DNA from: Salegentibacter flavus
GTDB lineage: Bacteria > Bacteroidota > Bacteroidia > Flavobacteriales > Flavobacteriaceae
Reading direction: 5' to 3'
Length of the DNA stretch: 64,000 nucleotides
Assembly: GCF_900115145.1 (NCBI RefSeq)
Contig: NZ_FOVL01000003.1
Span: forward strand, 157,283 to 221,282
The position numbers and the translations under genes are program-made. Positions 7,177 to 16,077 of the stretch are shown here, in pieces (the stretch's first letter is position 1; every line of letters begins with the position of its first letter). The notes below the pieces were generated by a model. It made no database searches, was not told the origin of the DNA, and saw only the letters and a program-made list of their open reading frames with translations.

Positions 7177-10100
7177 ATGATCCTTTTCTTCGGAACCCAA
7201 TCTGCCAAGGTTTATGCGGTAGAAACGCATACCACCCTTTCGGCGCAAGACATCACTAAATTAAACTGGCTTTTCGGAAATACCCAAGAACTCAACAAAT
7301 CTGCCCTGGCAGATTTTTTTGTTGGGCCCCGTGCCGCCATGATTACGCCCTGGAGCACCAATGCCGTGGAGATTACCCAGAATATGGGAATAAAAGGCAT
7401 AATCCGCATCGAGGAGTTTATGAAAGTGGATAAGAATTTTCACGATTTTGATCCTATGCTTTCTCAGAAATATGAAAAACTGGACCAGGATATTTTCGAT
7501 ATTCATATCAATCCTGAACCAATCATGGAAATCGATAATATCGAAGCCTATAACCAAAAAGAAGGACTGGCTCTAAATCCGGAGGAGGTAACTTACCTCG
7601 AAAATCTGGCTAAAAAATTAGGAAGAAAACTAACCGATTCTGAAGTTTTCGGATTCTCTCAGGTTAATTCAGAACACTGTCGTCATAAGATCTTCAACGG
7701 CACTTTCGTGATTGATGGAGAAGAAAAACCTATTTCCCTTTTCAAAATGATCAGGCAAACATCAGAAGAAAATCCAAACGACATTGTTTCGGCATATAAA
7801 GATAATGTAGCCTTTGTAAAAGGTCCACGCGTGCAGCAATTTGCACCAAAAAAACCCGATGTTCCAGAGTATTATGAGAACAAGGATTTCGATTCAGTAA
7901 TATCGATAAAAGCTGAAACCCATAACTTCCCAACTACCGTAGAACCTTTTAATGGCGCTGCAACCGGAAGTGGTGGGGAAATTCGGGACAGGCTTGCAGG
8001 TGGAAAAGGCTCTTTACCGCTTGCAGGAACCGCTGTTTATATGACGTCTTATTCCAGGATGGATGAAAATCGTTCCTGGGAAAAAGGAATGGCCGAGCGG
8101 GAATGGCTCTACCAAACCCCTATGGATATTTTAATAAAGGCATCAAATGGTGCTTCAGATTTTGGAAATAAATTCGGGCAGCCACTTATCGCAGGTTCTG
8201 TACTCACCTTCGAACATGCTGAGCATAACCGAAGCCTGGGCTACGACAAAGTAATTATGCTGGCTGGTGGAATAGGCTACGGAAAAGCAGACCAGGCACA
8301 AAAAGACGTTCCGAAAAAAGGCGATAAAATAGTAGTTCTGGGAGGTGAAAATTACCGCATTGGGATGGGGGGTGCCGCAGTGTCCTCTGCCGATACCGGC
8401 GAATTTGGCAGCGGCATAGAGTTAAACGCTATTCAAAGAGCCAACCCTGAAATGCAAAAACGCGCCGCCAATGCCATACGCGGAATGGTGGAAAGTAAAG
8501 AAAATCCAATTGTTTCTATCCACGATCACGGAGCCGGGGGACATTTGAACTGTCTTAGCGAATTAGTAGAAGAAACAGGCGGCAAAATTGACATGGATGC
8601 TTTACCCATTGGAGATCCAACCCTTTCAGCAAAAGAAATTATTGGAAATGAATCCCAGGAACGCATGGGACTGGTAATTGGGGAAAGCAATCTGGAAATT
8701 CTTCACAAAGTTGCCGATCGGGAACGCTCACCAATATACGAAGTTGGAGATGTAACCGGCGATCATAGATTCACCTTTGAAGGGAAAAAATCCGGGCAAA
8801 AACCGATGGATCTTGAGCTTGGAGACATGTTCGGGAGTTCGCCACAAACCGTTATGACCGATAAAACCGTTCAAAGAGATTACGATGCAGTAAATTATGC
8901 GTCCGATAAAATATACGAATATCTAGAACAGGTGCTTCAGCTGGAAGCTGTAGCCTGTAAAGACTGGCTTACCAACAAGGTAGATCGATGTGTTTCGGGC
9001 CGTGTGGCCAAGCAGCAAACTGCCGGTCCTTTGCAACTTCCACTAAATAATTGTGGAGTGATGGCCCTGGATTACAACGGAAAAGAAGGGGTTGCCACCT
9101 CCATTGGCCACTCCCCTGTTTCGGCACTGGTTGATCCTGTTGCCGGTTCAAAAAATTCTATCGCTGAGGCCCTTTCCAATATTGTTTGGGCACCGCTCGA
9201 GAAGAGTTTAAAATCTATTTCTCTCTCTGCAAACTGGATGTGGCCCTGCAACAATGAAGGCGAAGATGCTAGATTATATGAGGCGGTAAAAGGAGTTTCA
9301 GATTTCGCGATCTCCCTGGGTATTAATGTGCCTACCGGGAAGGATTCGCTTTCTATGAAGCAAAAATATAAGGATGGTGAAGTTATATCTCCCGGAACAG
9401 TAATTATTTCAGCGGCGGGGCATTGTGATGATATCAGCAAAACTGTGGAACCTGTTTTACAGAAAAACGGTGGAGCTATCTATTATATCAATTTGTCTCA
9501 GGATTCCTTCAAACTTGGGGGATCTTCTTTTGCCCAGATTCTTAATAAAGTGGGAAATGAAGTCCCAACTATCAAAGACGATAAAAAATTCGCTGAAGCT
9601 TTTAATGCAATTCAAAGTCTTGTCAAAAACGACCAAATTCTTGCCGGCCACGATGTGGCTTCAGGAGGTTTGATCACCAGTCTTTTGGAAATGTGTTTTG
9701 CAGATGTAGATCTTGCAGCGGAATTTGATCTTTCATCCCTGAATGAAAAAGATTCGGTTAAACTGCTCTTCAGTGAAAACTGCGGAATTATTTTTCAAGC
9801 AAAAGATGCTTCTGCTGAAGCTATTCTGAAAGAAAAAAACATCGAATTCTTTAAAATTGGAAAAGTCATTGAAGGAGATACGGTTTCCATCATAAACGGG
9901 GAAGAAAAGCTAAGCTTTAATATTCCGGAATTGAGAGATATCTGGTACAAGACTTCCTTCCTTCTGGACAGAAAACAAAGCGGAATAGATAAAGCCACCG
10001 AGCGTTATGACAATTATAAAAAGCAACCACTGGAATTCAATTTTCCGAAGAATTTCAGCGGCCAACTCCCTTCCTTCGAAGGAACCAGAATAAAAGCGGC

Positions 10101-10833
10101 CATCCTTAGAGAAAAAGGGTCAAATTCTGAACGGGAAATGGCGCGGGCAATGTACCTCGCAGGATTCGATGTGAAGGACGTACATATGACCGATTTGATC
10201 TCGGGTCGGGAAACTCTTGAGGATATACAATTTATCGCAACTGTGGGAGGATTCTCTAATTCTGATGTGCTGGGAAGCGCAAAAGGATGGGCGGGGGCTT
10301 TCCTTTATAATGATAAGGCTAAAGAAGCACTGGAGAATTTCTTCAGAAGAAAAGATACTTTGTCCCTGGGTGTTTGTAACGGCTGCCAGTTATTTATTGA
10401 ATTAGGCTTGATTAATGCCGAACATGATCAAAAGCCAAAGATGCTCCATAACGAATCCCATAAGTTTGAATGCAACTTCACTTCCGTAGAAATTCAGGAA
10501 AACAATTCAGTGATGCTTTCAAATATGGCAGGTAGCAAACTGGGAATTTGGGCCGCTCATGGAGAAGGAAAATTCAGTTTCCCTTATGAAGAAGAGCAGT
10601 ATGATATTCCGGCGAAATACGGCTATGAAGGTTATCCTGCAAATCCGAATGGTTCACATTACAATGCTGCCATGCTTACCGATAAAACAGGAAGACACCT
10701 TGTGATGATGCCTCATCTGGAACGTTCTACTTTCCCATGGAACTGGGCGTATTATCCTGAAGATAGAAAAGATAAAGTTTCCCCCTGGCTGGAAGCTTTT
10801 GTAAATGCCAGAAAATGGCTGGATAAGAAATGA
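7177..10833 (+). CDS. purL: Phosphoribosylformylglycinamidine synthase, large fused form
   Basis: Fourth step of de novo purine synthesis: FGAR + glutamine + ATP gives FGAM. The 1218-residue chain has the usual order of the gamma-proteobacterial and Bacteroidota long form: PurS-like N-terminal domain, linker, two AIRS-type ATP-binding halves (FSQVNSEHCRHKIFNGTF and AETHNFPTTVEPFNGAATGS are hallmarks), and a C-terminal glutamine amidotransferase. The amidotransferase triad is visible as the Cys in LGVCNGCQ near residue 1065 and the His/Glu in MMPHLERSTFPWNW near 1179. Length is slightly below E. coli PurL (1295). It is a single-gene unit with its own -7 box and a strong terminator. Nothing is missing. 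Confidence 0.98.
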   Translation: MILFFGTQSAKVYAVETHTTLSAQDITKLNWLFGNTQELNKSALADFFVGPRAAMITPWSTNAVEITQNMGIKGIIRIEEFMKVDKNFHDFDPMLSQKYEKLDQDIFDIHINPEPIMEIDNIEAYNQKEGLALNPEEVTYLENLAKKLGRKLTDSEVFGFSQVNSEHCRHKIFNGTFVIDGEEKPISLFKMIRQTSEENPNDIVSAYKDNVAFVKGPRVQQFAPKKPDVPEYYENKDFDSVISIKAETHNFPTTVEPFNGAATGSGGEIRDRLAGGKGSLPLAGTAVYMTSYSRMDENRSWEKGMAEREWLYQTPMDILIKASNGASDFGNKFGQPLIAGSVLTFEHAEHNRSLGYDKVIMLAGGIGYGKADQAQKDVPKKGDKIVVLGGENYRIGMGGAAVSSADTGEFGSGIELNAIQRANPEMQKRAANAIRGMVESKENPIVSIHDHGAGGHLNCLSELVEETGGKIDMDALPIGDPTLSAKEIIGNESQERMGLVIGESNLEILHKVADRERSPIYEVGDVTGDHRFTFEGKKSGQKPMDLELGDMFGSSPQTVMTDKTVQRDYDAVNYASDKIYEYLEQVLQLEAVACKDWLTNKVDRCVSGRVAKQQTAGPLQLPLNNCGVMALDYNGKEGVATSIGHSPVSALVDPVAGSKNSIAEALSNIVWAPLEKSLKSISLSANWMWPCNNEGEDARLYEAVKGVSDFAISLGINVPTGKDSLSMKQKYKDGEVISPGTVIISAAGHCDDISKTVEPVLQKNGGAIYYINLSQDSFKLGGSSFAQILNKVGNEVPTIKDDKKFAEAFNAIQSLVKNDQILAGHDVASGGLITSLLEMCFADVDLAAEFDLSSLNEKDSVKLLFSENCGIIFQAKDASAEAILKEKNIEFFKIGKVIEGDTVSIINGEEKLSFNIPELRDIWYKTSFLLDRKQSGIDKATERYDNYKKQPLEFNFPKNFSGQLPSFEGTRIKAAILREKGSNSEREMARAMYLAGFDVKDVHMTDLISGRETLEDIQFIATVGGFSNSDVLGSAKGWAGAFLYNDKAKEALENFFRRKDTLSLGVCNGCQLFIELGLINAEHDQKPKMLHNESHKFECNFTSVEIQENNSVMLSNMAGSKLGIWAAHGEGKFSFPYEEEQYDIPAKYGYEGYPANPNGSHYNAAMLTDKTGRHLVMMPHLERSTFPWNWAYYPEDRKDKVSPWLEAFVNARKWLDKK

Positions 10834-10852
10834 TTAATTTCTTTTTAAAACG

Positions 10853-10886
10853 AACCCCGTAGAAAAATTCTCTACGGGGTTTTTTA
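10853..10886 (+). terminator. Strong intrinsic terminator after purL
   Basis: A perfect 11-bp stem (AACCCCGTAGA with TCTACGGGGTT), 7-nt loop and a T-run, 20 bases after the purL stop. Confidence 0.92.
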
Positions 10887-11035
10887 TTTTTATAAAAAAC
10901 ACAATGAATTGATTTTAAATTTATTACAAAGGCTTACGCCTATTATAATAATGTTTGAATTTAATTTAATCGGTCTTCTTTCATTAAGTTTTTTCAATAC
11001 TTCTTAATATATCTTTGTCTATTTTAAAAATTCAA

Positions 11036-11069
11036 TTTGAAATAGCTTGCAATTTTCCTATTTTGCAAG
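11036..11069 (+). promoter_or_regulatory. Putative promoter and inverted repeat ahead of acyl-CoA synthetase
   Basis: TTTG (11036-11039) is followed after 19 bases by TATTTTGC, a near match to the -7 box, ending 25 bases before the ATG. Flanking the -7 element is an inverted repeat of 7-base arms, CTTGCAA (11046-11052) and TTGCAAG (11063-11069), which could be a repressor site. Promoter likely; operator speculative. The rest of the spacer from the purL terminator holds nothing recognised. Confidence 0.5.
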
Positions 11070-11090
11070 GGATTTATTAATACCACACAA

Positions 11091-12872
11091 ATGAACCAAC
11101 CCAAAAGACTTTTTGACTTTCCATATTATCAGCTGGAAAACTTTCCTCTGGAAAAATCCCTGGTAACAAAATACGACGGACAGTGGAAGTCCCTATCAAC
11201 CAAACAATACATAGATCAGGCAAATAAAATTAGCCGTGGTTTATTGAGATTGGGGGTATTACCCAATGAAAAGATAGCAGTGATCTCTACCACAAACAGA
11301 AGCGAATGGAATGTACTTGACGTTGGTGTTTTGCAACTTGGTGCCCAAAACGTACCGATCTATCCTACAATTTCTGAGGAAGATTATGAATACGTTCTTA
11401 ACCATAGTGAGGCTACTTATTGTTTCGTATCAGATACTGAAGTTCTTGAAAAAGTAAGATCTATACAGTCAAACACAAGACTCAAGGAAGTTTATAGCTT
11501 CGATGAGATTTCGGGATGTAAAAACTGGAAAGAGGTTCTGGAACTGGGTGAAGATAAAAGCAATCAGGAAGAAGTTGAAAAACTAAAGGAGGCTGTTAAG
11601 CCAGATGATCTGGCTACCCTTATATATACTTCCGGTACCACCGGAAGACCAAAAGGGGTTATGCTTTCACATAATAATATTACAAGTAATGTATTGGGGA
11701 GTGCCACACGTGTTCCCTTCGAGGTTGGAACTTATGTTTCACTGAGTTTTCTTCCCGTATGCCATATTTTTGAGAGAATGATTCTGTATTTATATCAGTA
11801 TTATTCAGTTTCTATTCACTTTGCAGAATCTATCGAGAAGATTAGCGATAACCTTAAGGAAGTGAAACCTCACGTGATCTCTGCCGTTCCTCGAGTTCTG
11901 GAAAAAGTTTATGATAAAATAATAGCAAAAGGCTCTACCGTAGGAGGAATCAAACAAAAGCTTTTCTTCTGGGCTGTAGAACTGGGCTTAGAATATGAAC
12001 CTTATGAGGCAAACGGTTGGTGGTATGAAACCCGCCTTAAACTTGCCAGAAAATTAATTTTCTCTAAATGGAAAGAAGGTTTAGGTGGTAATATTGAACT
12101 CGTAGTTTCGGGATCGGCAGCTTTACAACCTAGACTAGCACGCGTATTTGCCGCCGCAGGAATTCCGGTAATGGAAGGTTACGGCCTAACAGAAACCTCG
12201 CCCGTAATTGCGGTTAACGACCAGCGTAATTATAACTTCAGGATTGGTACTGTTGGTAAACCCCTTGAAAATGTTGAGGTAAAAATTGCCGAAGATGGGG
12301 AGATTCTCTGCAAAGGACCAAACGTAATGTTAGGCTATTACAAAGAGCCCGAAAAAACCAAGGAAGTAATAAATGATGATAATTTCTTTCATACCGGAGA
12401 TATTGGAGAATTGGATAAAGATGGTTTCCTGAAGATTACCGATCGGAAAAAAGAAATGTTCAAAACTTCAGGCGGAAAATATGTAGCACCTCAAGTGCTG
12501 GAAAACACGATGAAGCAATCCCGTTTTATCGAGCAGATTATGGTTATTGGCGACGGTGAAAAAATGCCGGCAGCACTGGTTCAGCCTAATTTCGAATTTA
12601 TTCAGGAATGGGCGAAAAGGAAAAATATTGACCTGGGAGACGGTTCCTATAAAGTCATCGCCGAAAGTGACCGCGTAAAAGAAAGAATTATGGAAGAGGT
12701 AGATTTCTATAACGAGAAATTCGGAAAATGGGAAAGAGTAAAGGTCATTGAGCTAACTCCAGAGGTCTGGGGAATAGATGAAGGCCACCTCACGCCTACT
12801 ATGAAACTAAAACGTAGAAATATTAAAGAAATCTATAAAGACAAGTACAACAAGATTTACGGTTATGATTAA
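11091..12872 (+). CDS. Long-chain fatty acid--CoA ligase (AMP-forming)
   Basis: Activates fatty acids to acyl-CoA through an acyl-adenylate, feeding the beta-oxidation genes just downstream. The 593-residue chain is an ANL-superfamily enzyme: P-loop YTSGTTGRPKGV near residue 179, adenine motif EGYGLTETSP near 365, the GDIGELDKDGFL aspartate motif and the C-terminal subdomain hinge ITDRKKEMFKTSGGKYVAP. It is closest in layout to the eukaryote-like long-chain synthetases (FAA/FadD15 type) common in Bacteroidota. It is its own unit, closed by a terminator at 12901, so it is linked to the fad operon by position rather than by transcript. Chain-length specificity cannot be read. Confidence 0.92.
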   Translation: MNQPKRLFDFPYYQLENFPLEKSLVTKYDGQWKSLSTKQYIDQANKISRGLLRLGVLPNEKIAVISTTNRSEWNVLDVGVLQLGAQNVPIYPTISEEDYEYVLNHSEATYCFVSDTEVLEKVRSIQSNTRLKEVYSFDEISGCKNWKEVLELGEDKSNQEEVEKLKEAVKPDDLATLIYTSGTTGRPKGVMLSHNNITSNVLGSATRVPFEVGTYVSLSFLPVCHIFERMILYLYQYYSVSIHFAESIEKISDNLKEVKPHVISAVPRVLEKVYDKIIAKGSTVGGIKQKLFFWAVELGLEYEPYEANGWWYETRLKLARKLIFSKWKEGLGGNIELVVSGSAALQPRLARVFAAAGIPVMEGYGLTETSPVIAVNDQRNYNFRIGTVGKPLENVEVKIAEDGEILCKGPNVMLGYYKEPEKTKEVINDDNFFHTGDIGELDKDGFLKITDRKKEMFKTSGGKYVAPQVLENTMKQSRFIEQIMVIGDGEKMPAALVQPNFEFIQEWAKRKNIDLGDGSYKVIAESDRVKERIMEEVDFYNEKFGKWERVKVIELTPEVWGIDEGHLTPTMKLKRRNIKEIYKDKYNKIYGYD

Positions 12873-12900
12873 TCGATAAAGTTTTTATTAAATTCCAGTT

Positions 12901-12930
12901 AAAACTCTCCCTAAAAGGAGAGTTTTTTTA
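12901..12930 (+). terminator. Terminator after acyl-CoA synthetase
   Basis: A perfect 10-bp stem (AAAACTCTCC with GGAGAGTTTT), 6-nt loop and further T residues. Confidence 0.9.
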
Positions 12931-12986
12931 TGTAATTCCCTTAAATTTAAGATTCCCCTCTTCTACCTTTCGATTTTTGCTGATTT

Positions 12987-13002
12987 ATTATGCGTGCATA
13001 AT
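12987..13002. promoter_or_regulatory. Candidate MarR operator palindrome
   Basis: ATTATGCGTGCATAAT is an inverted repeat with perfect 7-base arms and a 2-base centre. It lies ten bases upstream of the -7 box of the marR gene, over the region where the -33 element would be. Size, symmetry and place fit autoregulation by the MarR-family protein encoded downstream. Site use is inferred. Confidence 0.55.
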
Positions 13003-13011
13003 ATTTTTTCT

Positions 13012-13019
13012 TAACTTTG
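13012..13019 (+). promoter_or_regulatory. -7 promoter box TAACTTTG (marR-fad operon)
   Basis: Exact TAnnTTTG match 18 bases before the preferred ATG at 13037. This argues against a longer reading frame that would begin at 12977, upstream of the promoter. Confidence 0.7.
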
Positions 13020-13036
13020 GGAATCAAGTATCAAAA

Positions 13037-13492
13037 ATGAAGGAAAAAACGATAGATTATGTTTTGCGTGCCACCTGGATGGCAGTTTCAAAGATGTATA
13101 ATGAAGAAGCCGGAAAGGCCGGTAGTACGATGGCCACCGGTTTCGCTCTTTTAAGCATCGATCCGGAAACCGGCACCCCTTCTACTTCACTGGGTCCCAA
13201 AATGGGAATGGAAGCTACCAGTCTTTCCAGGATATTAAAGACCATGGAAGATAAAGGCCTTATTCTACGCCGGAAGAACCCAAAAGACGGGAGGAGCGTT
13301 CTTATTCACTTAACCGATTTTGGTCGGGAGATGCGTGATTACTCCAAAAAGGTCGTGTTAAGATTTGATGAGGCGGTAAAGGAATCGGTTTCTGAAGAGG
13401 ATCTGAAAACCTTTATTGAAGTTGCCAATACCATAATGGATCTGATTTCAGAAAAAAAGATCTATAAAGAAGAAATTAAACTGAAACATTGA
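13037..13492 (+). CDS. MarR-family transcriptional regulator of the fad operon
   Basis: Winged-helix dimeric repressor of 151 residues. The DNA-binding helix and wing are visible (MGMEATSLSRILKTMEDKGL, then RRKNPKDGRSVLIHLTDFG) at about residues 55-105, with dimerisation helices at both ends. It is the first gene before beta-oxidation enzymes, 78 bases ahead of the FadN-like gene. In Bacteroidota this MarR-HCDH-thiolase-acyl-CoA dehydrogenase order is recurrent, so the ligand is probably a fatty acid or acyl-CoA, analogous in role to FadR though from a different family. A 16-base palindrome over its own promoter is a candidate operator. Confidence 0.85.
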   Translation: MKEKTIDYVLRATWMAVSKMYNEEAGKAGSTMATGFALLSIDPETGTPSTSLGPKMGMEATSLSRILKTMEDKGLILRRKNPKDGRSVLIHLTDFGREMRDYSKKVVLRFDEAVKESVSEEDLKTFIEVANTIMDLISEKKIYKEEIKLKH

Positions 13493-13570
13493 TTTAGAAC
13501 TTATCAGCTGGAAAAAGCTGAAACATTAAATAAAGAAACGAAAACCTTATAGTAAAATTTGACTAACAAC

Positions 13571-15976
13571 ATGAAAAGAAGAATCAATAAAGTGGCCGTA
13601 ATAGGCTCCGGAATTATGGGGAGCGGGATTGCCTGTCACTTTGCCAATATTGGCGTAGAAGTACTCCTGCTGGACATTGTGCCCCGGGAACTGAATGAAA
13701 AGGAAAAGAAAAAAGGGCTAACTCTGGAGGATAAGGAAGTTAGAAACCGGTTGGTTAACGAGTCGTTGCAAAGCGCTTTAAAATCTAAACCTTCTCCAAT
13801 CTATCACCAAAAATTTGCCAACCGTATCGAAACTGGAAACCTGGAAGATGATATATCGAAAGTTTCAGAAGCAGACTGGATTATAGAGGTTGTTGTAGAA
13901 CGTCTGGACATTAAAAAGAAGGTCTTTGATGACCTGGAAAAACACCGCAAACCAGGAACTCTTATTACTTCAAATACTTCGGGAATTCCAATTCACCAAA
14001 TGAATGAAGGCCGCAGTGATGATTTTAAAAAGCATTTTTGTGGAACCCATTTCTTTAATCCGCCCCGTTATCTTAGATTATTCGAAATTATTCCCGGGCC
14101 AGATACTTCAGAAGAGGTCCTTGATTTCCTTAATGAATATGGAGAAAAATTCCTCGGAAAAAAATCGGTGGTAGCTAAAGATACCCCGGCATTTATTGGA
14201 AACCGGGTAGGAATTTTCAGTATAATGAGCCTTTTCCATATGGTTAAAGATATGGGAATGACCATTGAGGAAGTCGATAAACTTACCGGGCCCGTAATTG
14301 GGCGCCAAAAATCTGCCACCTTTAGAACAGTTGATGTGGTAGGACTGGATACTTTAGTGCACGTGGCCAACGGACTGCATAAAGGAGTACCAGAAGATGA
14401 AGAACATGAACTTTTTGCCTTGCCGGATTTTATCCAGACAATGGTGGACAACGAATGGTACGGCAGCAAAAGCGGCCAAGGATTTTATAAGAAAATAAAA
14501 AACGAGGATGGTTCCAGTACCATAAAGTCATTGGATCTGGACTCTTTGGAATATCGCGACCAGAAAAAAGCTTCTTTCGCTACGCTGGAAGAAACTAAAA
14601 GCATAGACAATGTAGAGGACCGTTTTGAGGTTTTGATCAACGGAAAAGATAAAGCCGGAGAATTTTACCGAAAAAGTTTCGGGGCGCTTTTCGCCTATGT
14701 TTCCCATCGAATCCCGGAGATTACTGACGAGCTCTATAAAATAGATGACGCGATGAAAGCTGGATTTGGCTGGGAACACGGTCCCTTCCAGATCTGGGAT
14801 GCCGTTGGGGTAAAAAAAGGAATCGAACTTATTGAAGCCGAAGGCAAAAAACCTGCCGCCTGGGTAAATGAAATGCTGGAAAGCGGCAAGGAATCATTTT
14901 ATACCGTTAAGGAAGGGAATACCTATTTCTATGATATTCCTAAAAAGGAACACGTAAAAATCCCTGGCCAGGATGCTTTTATCATTCTTGACAACATCCG
15001 GGAATCCAAAGAAGTATTCAAAAATAGCGGAGTTGTGGTTGAAGATCTTGGGGACGGAATCCTAAATGTTGAATTCCGAAGCAAAATGAATGCTATTGGT
15101 GGTGATGTCCTTGATGGAATCAATAAGGCTATAGATATTGCTGAAAAAGATTACCAGGGATTAGTAGTTGCCAATAATGGGAAGAATTTCTCTGTTGGTG
15201 CCAATATCGGGATGATCTTTATGATGGCTGTGGAACAGGAATATGAAGAGCTGAATATGGCTGTGAAATATTTCCAGGACACAATGATGCGTATGCGCTA
15301 CTCCTCCATCCCAACCGTGGCTGCACCGCACACGATGACTCTGGGAGGCGGTTGTGAACTTTCCATGCATGCCGATAAAGTAGTGGCAGCAGCCGAAACT
15401 TACATTGGATTAGTTGAATTTGGGGTTGGGGTAATTCCCGGCGGCGGTGGTTCTAAAGAAATGACCGTTCGTGCTGCAGATACTTTTGAAAAAGACGATG
15501 TAGAATTAAACCGATTAAGAGAACACTTCCTAACTATTGGGATGGCTAAGGTTTCAACCTCTGCTTATGAAGCTTACGATCTTAATATCCTTCAAAAAGG
15601 TAAAGATATCGTGGTGGTCAATCCAAACAGGCAATTGGCAATAGCTAAAAAACATGCCCTGTTAATGGCTGAAAATGGTTACACGAAACCTATTCTCCGT
15701 ACCGATATAAAAGTATTAGGGAAACAGGCTTTAGGAGCTTTCTTAGTAGGGACAGACCAGATGAACGCCGGGAAATATATTAGCGACCACGATAAAAAGA
15801 TTGCTAACAAACTGGCATATGTAATGGCCGGTGGAGATCTTTCTGAACCGCAAATGGTAAGTGAGCAATATCTACTCGACCTGGAACGCGAAGCATTCCT
15901 TTCCCTAACCGGAGAGCGCAAAACGCTGGAAAGACTTCAGCATATGTTGAAGAAAGGGAAACCGCTACGTAATTAA
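13571..15976 (+). CDS. fadN: 3-hydroxyacyl-CoA dehydrogenase / enoyl-CoA hydratase, FadN type
   Basis: Bifunctional beta-oxidation enzyme: hydrates trans-2-enoyl-CoA and oxidises L-3-hydroxyacyl-CoA with NAD. Domain order is dehydrogenase first (Rossmann GSGIMGSG near residue 12, then FNPPRYLRLFEIIPGP and the C-terminal HCDH domains to about 440) and hydratase second (TMTLGGGCELSMHADKVVAA near 590, then GLVEFGVGVIPGGGGSKEM). That order matches Bacillus FadN and is reversed relative to E. coli FadB. The ATG at 13571 is preferred over a TTG 12 bases upstream. About 801 residues, as expected. It is followed by thiolase and acyl-CoA dehydrogenase, giving a fadN-fadA-fadE order with a structured 101-base spacer before fadA. 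Confidence 0.93.
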   Translation: MKRRINKVAVIGSGIMGSGIACHFANIGVEVLLLDIVPRELNEKEKKKGLTLEDKEVRNRLVNESLQSALKSKPSPIYHQKFANRIETGNLEDDISKVSEADWIIEVVVERLDIKKKVFDDLEKHRKPGTLITSNTSGIPIHQMNEGRSDDFKKHFCGTHFFNPPRYLRLFEIIPGPDTSEEVLDFLNEYGEKFLGKKSVVAKDTPAFIGNRVGIFSIMSLFHMVKDMGMTIEEVDKLTGPVIGRQKSATFRTVDVVGLDTLVHVANGLHKGVPEDEEHELFALPDFIQTMVDNEWYGSKSGQGFYKKIKNEDGSSTIKSLDLDSLEYRDQKKASFATLEETKSIDNVEDRFEVLINGKDKAGEFYRKSFGALFAYVSHRIPEITDELYKIDDAMKAGFGWEHGPFQIWDAVGVKKGIELIEAEGKKPAAWVNEMLESGKESFYTVKEGNTYFYDIPKKEHVKIPGQDAFIILDNIRESKEVFKNSGVVVEDLGDGILNVEFRSKMNAIGGDVLDGINKAIDIAEKDYQGLVVANNGKNFSVGANIGMIFMMAVEQEYEELNMAVKYFQDTMMRMRYSSIPTVAAPHTMTLGGGCELSMHADKVVAAAETYIGLVEFGVGVIPGGGGSKEMTVRAADTFEKDDVELNRLREHFLTIGMAKVSTSAYEAYDLNILQKGKDIVVVNPNRQLAIAKKHALLMAENGYTKPILRTDIKVLGKQALGAFLVGTDQMNAGKYISDHDKKIANKLAYVMAGGDLSEPQMVSEQYLLDLEREAFLSLTGERKTLERLQHMLKKGKPLRN

Positions 15977-15986
15977 TCGTATAGTG

Positions 15987-16036
15987 TATAATGTAGATTG
16001 TAAGGATATGATTATCAAATAACAATCAACATTATA
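15987..16036. repeat. Structured spacer in fad operon: 15-base inverted repeat with a third competing arm
   Basis: The fadN-fadA spacer (15977-16077) holds TATAATGTAGATTGT (15987-16001) facing ACAATCAACATTATA (16022-16036): 14 of 15 bases pair around a 20-nt loop. A third segment, ACATTATAC (16054-16062), can pair instead with GTATAATGT at 15986-15994, so two exclusive folds are possible. There is no T-run, so it is not a simple terminator. It may set differential message stability or be a small mobile repeat. Confidence 0.55.
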
Positions 16037-16077
16037 ACTAAGAAATTCAATACACATTATACAAAATACAATATACA

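Noticed and set aside
9072..9440. Minus-strand frame of 122 residues inside purL
   Set aside because: Shadow of a highly conserved gene; no start context or motifs.
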